Source: Polyangiaceae bacterium (lineage in GTDB: Bacteria; Myxococcota_A; Polyangia; Polyangiales; Polyangiaceae). From it: a DNA stretch of 64,000 nt. Position 1 is the first letter of the stretch. Each line of letters starts with the position of its first letter. Below are positions 59,678-64,000 of the stretch, piece after piece. The translations under genes were made by a program, and so were the position numbers. The DNA lies in the NCBI GenBank assembly GCA_015075635.1, contig JABTUA010000003.1, positions 1,922,001 through 1,986,000 of the forward strand, given 5' to 3'. The notes under the pieces are model-generated. The model saw only the letters and a program-made list of their open reading frames with translations, ran no database searches and was not told the origin of the DNA.

Positions 59678-60055
59678 TCACAGTCCGCGCAGCAGCCAGG
59701 CCAAGGCGGAGAGCAGCCGCTCGCCGTTCTCGTAGCTGAATACGTCCTCGGCGATGGCGGAGCCGAGACCTTGGTCCGACACGCTGCGGGCGAGGTACTC
59801 CCGGTCCGCGGAAGACAGCCTGCCCGAGGGGGTAGGAGGTGCGGCAGCTGCCACCCTGCGCGCTCGCGGCAGTGCTTACTCGTCGCGACGAGTACGTGCT
59901 CGACGGTCAGAATCGTGCTCGTCAGCTGCGTCCGCGCGTAGTGCTCCGCGAGCGTGCGCTCCACGTCGCCTCGCCCCAGCGCCTTCGCGGCGTAGGCGAA
60001 CGCGCGCGGGTCCGACCCATCGCGTCGCCCGATCCGCCCGCGCGCCCTCGCGGTG
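59678..60055 (-). pseudogene. Frameshifted remnant of a small gene
   Basis: Two stretches with strongly coding-like third positions lie in different minus-strand frames. About 60052-59850 reads RDGSDPRAFAYAAKALGRGD, then ERTLAEHYARTQLTSTILTV. About 59830-59678 reads SSADREYLARSVSDQGLGSA, EDVFSYENGERLLSALAWLL and a stop. The switch falls near 59830-59850. No clear start codon is visible for the first part; a GTG at 59854 would give a 58-residue product of the second part alone. Either a broken gene or a base error; function unknown. Confidence 0.45.
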
Positions 60056-60059
60056 GTGA

Positions 60060-61583
60060 CTAGATGAAGCGCTTGAGCTCGGCCCAGACGACCCGAGCGG
60101 GACGCTTCCAGCCGCGGCACGAGTAGATACGCAGCCCCCGCTCGTACGGCATCGCGTATTCGGCGTCGTGCTCACCGACGAGCTCGACCCGCTCGAACAG
60201 CGCGTTCGGATCGAGACGTGCGTCCTTGGCCAAGACCAGGAGCACCGGTCCGTCCTCCCGAGGTGTTCCCCAGCCGTGATAGGAATTGTGTGGGCTGAGC
60301 GCGCGTGGCAGCCCGAGCGCGGGACCGAATCGATCGACGGCCCCGGCTTCGCCGTAGTTGGTCACGATGACCTGCACGCTGGCGCGGTCGCCCTCCGGGA
60401 GCGCGTCGCGGGCGCGTGCGACAGCTCTCACGAGCTCGGGCCAGCCGAACATGTCGGCGAAGTGTTGCGGCAGGGCTCCCAGCTCGGCGCGTTCGGCCTT
60501 GGGCGGCGCCAGGCCGAGTCGCCGACCCCAGGCGACGGTGCGCTGGACCTCTAGGATCGGCAGCGCGAGCGGCGTGGTGGCCGCGCCCAGGCCCACAGCG
60601 ACGACCCCCGCCATCTGGGGCAAGCGCCGGAGCGCGCGCCGCGCCGCCCAGCGCTCGAGGCTCGCGCCGCCGCCGGCGAAGAGCACCGGGTAGAACGGCA
60701 GGAGGTAATACGCCTTGGCGCCCAGCACGACCAAGAGCCCCAGCAGCACCAGATAGGAGAGCCCCAGCGCCCGCGCCGCAGGATCGTCTCGGACCAGCGT
60801 GAGGCCCACCAGGCCGGACAGCCAAAGCGGGAGGTTTCCTGGACCGGCAAGCGTGATCTGCGCGACGACGAACCCGAGTGGGGACATCCGCACCATCTTC
60901 TGAGACTGCGCGTTCGCGTAGAACTCCAGCGCCGGCAGCCCATGGTGGAGCTGCCAGACCAGGTGCGGTAGGACCAGCACGAACCCCAAACCCAGCGTCA
61001 GCGCGAAGCCCCGGGTGAAGAGCGAGCGACCTCGCCCCGCCAGGACCCAAGCGACGACCGACGCGAACGCCAAGAACGCCATGCTGTGCTTGGTCAAGAG
61101 CCCGAGGCCGAGCGCGAGCCCCAGGAGCGCGTGCCGACCGAAGGTGGGCGCGCGCCCCACCTCCAGGAGCAGGCAGCAAAACGCCGTCCACAACAGCGGC
61201 TCGAGGGAATTCATGGAAAGCGTGTGGAAGACGAAGAGGAAGGTGGGCGAGAGGGACACGCCGGCGGCCGTCAAGACCAAGCCGACCGAGCGGGCGCCGA
61301 GGCGATGGGCCAAGAGCACCGAGCAGAGCGTGGTGACCGCTCCGAGCAGCACCGCCGGCGCGCGCAGCGCGGACAGCGAGTCGCCGAGCCAGCGAGAGGC
61401 GAAAGCCGCCAACGCAGCCACAGCCGGCGGATGATCGACGTAGCCCCAGGCCAGATGCTTCCCGCAGGCGAAGTAGTAGAGCTCGTCACGAAACCAGCCG
61501 AATTGGTCGATGCACGCGACGTGCAAGCCGGCGACCCCGAGGCAAACGCCAGCGACAATGCTCCACGCCAGGCGGGGGCTCAC
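60060..61583 (-). CDS. ArnT/GT39-like membrane glycosyltransferase
   Basis: This 507-residue polytopic enzyme transfers a sugar from a polyprenyl-phosphate donor. The first periplasmic loop has the catalytic Asp-Glu motif FGWFRDELYYFACGKHLAWG followed by YVDHPP, the hallmark of the GT-C ArnT/PMT group. About eleven spans follow, with LLTKHSMAFLAF and GAKAYYLLPFYPVLF typical of the family. A soluble C-terminal domain (~370-507) ends the protein. The GTG at 61583 overlaps the stop of the upstream Omp85-like gene as GTGA. The acceptor is unknown; lipid A-like, protein or polysaccharide targets are possible. Confidence 0.85.
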   Translation of the reverse strand: MSPRLAWSIVAGVCLGVAGLHVACIDQFGWFRDELYYFACGKHLAWGYVDHPPAVAALAAFASRWLGDSLSALRAPAVLLGAVTTLCSVLLAHRLGARSVGLVLTAAGVSLSPTFLFVFHTLSMNSLEPLLWTAFCCLLLEVGRAPTFGRHALLGLALGLGLLTKHSMAFLAFASVVAWVLAGRGRSLFTRGFALTLGLGFVLVLPHLVWQLHHGLPALEFYANAQSQKMVRMSPLGFVVAQITLAGPGNLPLWLSGLVGLTLVRDDPAARALGLSYLVLLGLLVVLGAKAYYLLPFYPVLFAGGGASLERWAARRALRRLPQMAGVVAVGLGAATTPLALPILEVQRTVAWGRRLGLAPPKAERAELGALPQHFADMFGWPELVRAVARARDALPEGDRASVQVIVTNYGEAGAVDRFGPALGLPRALSPHNSYHGWGTPREDGPVLLVLAKDARLDPNALFERVELVGEHDAEYAMPYERGLRIYSCRGWKRPARVVWAELKRFI

Positions 61584-62842
61584 AACACATGCTCCACGTC
61601 CACGTACACACCGGGGACGGCACCCGTCTCGCGCGCCAGCGGCGCGTAGGCGAAGTCTGCCCGAACGAGCAGCGAGTCCCCCCAGCGAAATCGCGGACCA
61701 CCGCCGAACCCCGGATGGAAGGTCCAGCCCGATCCATCGAGCGGGCTCACCGACCGGAAGCTGCCGGCGTAGACCCTGCCGGCGTCGGCGAACGCCGCGG
61801 CCCCCAGCGTGAAGCGCTCCTGCGCGCTCTGAAAGTGCCAGAACATCGAGCGAGCTTCGAGGTTGCCGATGAGCTTGGTACGGCCGATGAGCCGCCCATC
61901 CGGCAGCCCGCGGACACCCATGCCACCGCCGGGGCCGCGCCCGGTCTCGAAGCCGCCATGACGTCCGAGCTCCAAGAGTGGAGCCCGACGGCTCAGCACG
62001 TCCCCGATCAGGCGCGCGCCGATCACGAGCCGCTCGCCCGTGACGGGAAACCAGCTGCGCAGGTGGAGCGTCGCGCCCAGATACGGCTCCGAGGCAAACA
62101 CCCCCGGACTCTGACGGAACGCCAACTGCAGGTGCTGGCCCGAAGTCGGAACGGTCTCGTGATCTCGCGTGTCGACCGCCAGCCCGACCCCGAAGACGAT
62201 GCCGGTGTAGTCCCCGACGCCGTGGAGGCGGTGGGCCTCCTGCTCGAGCAGGCTCCCCGGATACACCTCGATGCTCGTTCTCTCGAGGCGCACGCTGGAG
62301 AGCGTGCGCAAGAAGGGCAGTGGCGCGCCGACGACCGCGGCGCCGGTGCGCAGCGTGGTGCCGTCGAACTGATAGAATCGCCGCGCCGCGACGTAGGCGT
62401 CGCTGCCTTCGGGCAGACCGGCCCACTTCTGCTCGGCGTGGCTGGCGTTTCCCACTCCGTAGTAGCCGCGGTTCGTCGTGCGCAGGTAGGCGACGTCGAA
62501 GGACGGCCGGAGCAGCGGCGCGGCGGCGGCGGGCCAGTCCAGGCGGGCCGCAGCCTCGCGATAGGGAAACTCCGTGCCCGTGGCCTCCTTCTTGATGCTG
62601 GTGACTGCCAGGACCTGGGCACGCCACGCATACGGACGCACGCCGTCGCGGAACCGGGCCAGTTGCCCGAAGGCGCCGAGCTTGAACCCTACGTCCGTGT
62701 CGCCCGCCATCACCGGGAGCACCCCAGGCTCGAAGCGGTCGCGCGCAGGGGCGGGATCGGCAGCCGCGGCCCGGGTCGAGATCGACATCGCGATCAGTAC
62801 GGCTGGAAGGGGAAGCCGCATCGGTCCGTGGCGGCGTATCAC
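61580..62842 (-). CDS. Omp85-superfamily barrel without POTRA domains
   Basis: This 420-residue outer-membrane protein (413 from ATG 62821, which directly precedes the signal peptide) has a Sec signal ending in AAAADP. A 16-strand-like barrel occupies the whole mature chain. The L6-type conserved loop is GMGVRGLPDGRLIGRTKLIG (the VRG(F/L) motif of BamA/TamA/FhaC barrels), followed by FGGGPRFRWGDSLLVRADFA and a final strand VYVDVEHVL. No POTRA repeats are present between signal and barrel, so it is of the short surface-antigen type. It is coupled by GTGA overlap to the ArnT-like gene. Confidence 0.8.
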   Translation of the reverse strand: MIRRHGPMRLPLPAVLIAMSISTRAAAADPAPARDRFEPGVLPVMAGDTDVGFKLGAFGQLARFRDGVRPYAWRAQVLAVTSIKKEATGTEFPYREAAARLDWPAAAAPLLRPSFDVAYLRTTNRGYYGVGNASHAEQKWAGLPEGSDAYVAARRFYQFDGTTLRTGAAVVGAPLPFLRTLSSVRLERTSIEVYPGSLLEQEAHRLHGVGDYTGIVFGVGLAVDTRDHETVPTSGQHLQLAFRQSPGVFASEPYLGATLHLRSWFPVTGERLVIGARLIGDVLSRRAPLLELGRHGGFETGRGPGGGMGVRGLPDGRLIGRTKLIGNLEARSMFWHFQSAQERFTLGAAAFADAGRVYAGSFRSVSPLDGSGWTFHPGFGGGPRFRWGDSLLVRADFAYAPLARETGAVPGVYVDVEHVL

Positions 62843-62968
62843 ATGCAGGGAACGACGTCCGGAGCCCGCTCGACGCGGCGGCGCAACGGCTGCGCGCGAC
62901 GACCCGCTGGGGTCACTGGACCGGGTGACGACTTCGACGGCCGCACGGTGGGCGTGGACGGGTAGCGT

Positions 62969-63545
62969 TCAGAGCGTGAGCACGTGGATGCCGCGCTCGC
63001 GGCAGTGCTCGTCGAGCTGGCGAATTGCTCGGGAAATGTCCGGGCGCATGACCCCGTCGCGGGCGCTCTTCGACTCGGAGCCCTCGAACTCGAGCTTCTT
63101 CAGCGCGCTGCGAGCCACTCTCCTCTCCTTCACCCTACACGCGGCACGGTCGATCTTCGCCCAGGCGGCGATGCCTGCTCCGGATCGCGCGCGGCCACCG
63201 GCGCGGCTGGAGCCGTGGCCTCGACCTTCCGCTTCCGCGCCGCTCGCGCCGGCGGCCAGCCGCTGCCGCGCCGCCTCGACCTCGGCTCGGCTCACGGCAG
63301 CGCGCCTTCCGGCAGAAGTCCTCGACCTGCTTCAGGCGGTCGGCGCCGAGCGTGGCGAGCGCGCTGGATTTCGCTCGCTCGGCGTGCGGCATGTGGCGTG
63401 GGCGACGATCCACCAGGCGTCCGCCGTGCAGGTGCACGTGCGAGAAGAAGAGCCGCTGCCCTTCGAACGCCGCGCGGACGCTCGTGTGCTGGATGCGCCG
63501 GTGCCGCGGCGTGCTCGCGGGGGGACCTGACGCCGCTCCCGTCAT
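62969..63545 (-). pseudogene. Frameshifted gene coupled to the TetR regulator
   Basis: The ATG at 63545 overlaps the TetR stop as ATGA. The frame is coding-like (GC at third positions) to about 63300: RRIQHTSVRAAFEGQRLFF, LATLGADRLKQVEDFCRKAR. Coding-like sequence then continues in another frame from GTG 63295: SRAEVEAARQRLAAG, AAWAKIDRAACRVKERR, RPDISRAIRQLDEHCRER, stop at 62969. A single frameshift near 63300 would join them to ~190 residues. The product is not recognised. The rest of 62843-63545 shows no other gene. Confidence 0.5.
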
Positions 63546-64000
63546 TCACCGCGCCGACGTTTGCGACCATTCGTCGCCTCGGCCGCGCTCGGCAGGAGCG
63601 GTAGCTTTTTGGTCGACATTCGGCGCGCGTCCGCGGGCGTCACGCCGAGGCTGCGCAACACGAGCTGGGCTGCCTCCGAGCCGGCGTCCTGCCAGTTCTT
63701 GTACCCGCTCAGCATCGAGAACATCGCCGCGAGCGTGGTGCCCGTGATGAGAGCCACGACCGAGGCGATGTGCTCGGGCGCGAAATCGTAGCGGTGCTTC
63801 GATAATCCGAGCACGAGATCGGCCATCGGCGCCGCGTTCCACATCGTTTGCAGAAAGTGGTTGCTGAACGAGAAGCGAACCAGGAAACGACCCCAGTTCG
63901 GCTCCTCGTGCGCGCGACGGACGAAGCACCGAATCCCCGTCGCCAGGCGCTCGGCCGGATCGTCGAGGGTCGGCAGGATCGTTGCCAACCGCTCGTGCAT
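63542..64000 (-). CDS. TetR-family transcriptional regulator, N-terminal part outside window
   Basis: The C-terminal 152 residues are visible; the helix-turn-helix domain lies beyond position 64000. The visible part fits the helical ligand-binding domain: DDPAERLATGIRCFVRRAHE, then WGRFLVRFSFSNHFLQTMW, then HIASVVALITGTTLAAMFSM, a late interface helix EAAQLVLRSLGVTPADARRM and a basic tail. It is linked by ATGA overlap to the frameshifted gene downstream. Assignment rests on the C-terminal pattern only. Confidence 0.65.
   Translation of the reverse strand: MHERLATILPTLDDPAERLATGIRCFVRRAHEEPNWGRFLVRFSFSNHFLQTMWNAAPMADLVLGLSKHRYDFAPEHIASVVALITGTTLAAMFSMLSGYKNWQDAGSEAAQLVLRSLGVTPADARRMSTKKLPLLPSAAEATNGRKRRRGE

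Overview
The window is very GC-rich, with G or C at almost every third codon position, and is packed with short-spaced or overlapping genes. It holds many lipoproteins whose lipobox Cys is followed by Gly/Ser-rich linkers, a Cys-rich secreted protein of a myxobacterial type, a PilB-like ATPase, an Rnf complex and a V-type ATPase. Together these point to a Myxococcota (Polyangiales-like) chromosome. No rRNA, tRNA, CRISPR array or complete insertion sequence was seen.

Layout. 1-10.1 kb: the 3' part of a cysteine synthase gene, cell-envelope genes (proline-rich outer-membrane protein, polytopic membrane protein, amidohydrolase plus SGNH hydrolase, CDP-alcohol phosphatidyltransferase), then a DUF4178 protein paired with a membrane-bound spermidine-synthase-like protein. 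10.1-12.4 kb: a repeat-rich accessory island with a hexanucleotide microsatellite, a strong hairpin, a four-helix-bundle gene, an orphan DnaA-domain-IV-like fragment and a compound minisatellite, bracketed by an ~80-bp direct repeat. 12.4-23.5 kb: a gene of unknown function, a 36-bp tandem repeat, glpA-glpB, a tight operon of five exported proteins, a frameshifted lipoprotein gene, a UbiA-type prenyltransferase and a beta-helix lipoprotein.

23.9-49.1 kb is the core of the window. On the minus strand one run reads korA-korB-[giant PFOR-like 1]-rnfB-[giant PFOR-like 2]-rnfC-rnfD-rnfG-rnfE-rnfA-[small Cys-rich membrane protein]. Most junctions from rnfB onward are 1-4 bp stop/start overlaps, so the giant proteins are built into the Rnf transcription unit. 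Both giants resemble pyruvate:ferredoxin oxidoreductase, but the one examined in detail has lost its thiamine-diphosphate motifs. Next come a hemerythrin-like gene and a divergent ferritin-like gene, then a complete bacterial V-ATPase operon in the order B-D-I-K-E-DUF2764-A. The K subunit keeps the polar residues of a Na+-binding rotor ring. A plausible reading is an ion-bioenergetic island: KorAB makes reduced ferredoxin from 2-oxoacids, the giants relay or scaffold electrons, Rnf couples ferredoxin oxidation to ion export, and the V-ATPase uses or makes the same gradient.

49.1-64 kb: a VapBC toxin-antitoxin pair, exported polysaccharide-active proteins (DUF4091 glycosidase-like, acetyl-xylan-esterase-like), small lipoproteins, a PilB/GspE ATPase coupled to a Ycf46-like AAA ATPase, an ArnT-like glycosyltransferase coupled to a POTRA-less Omp85 barrel, two frameshifted genes, and a TetR-type regulator cut by the window end.
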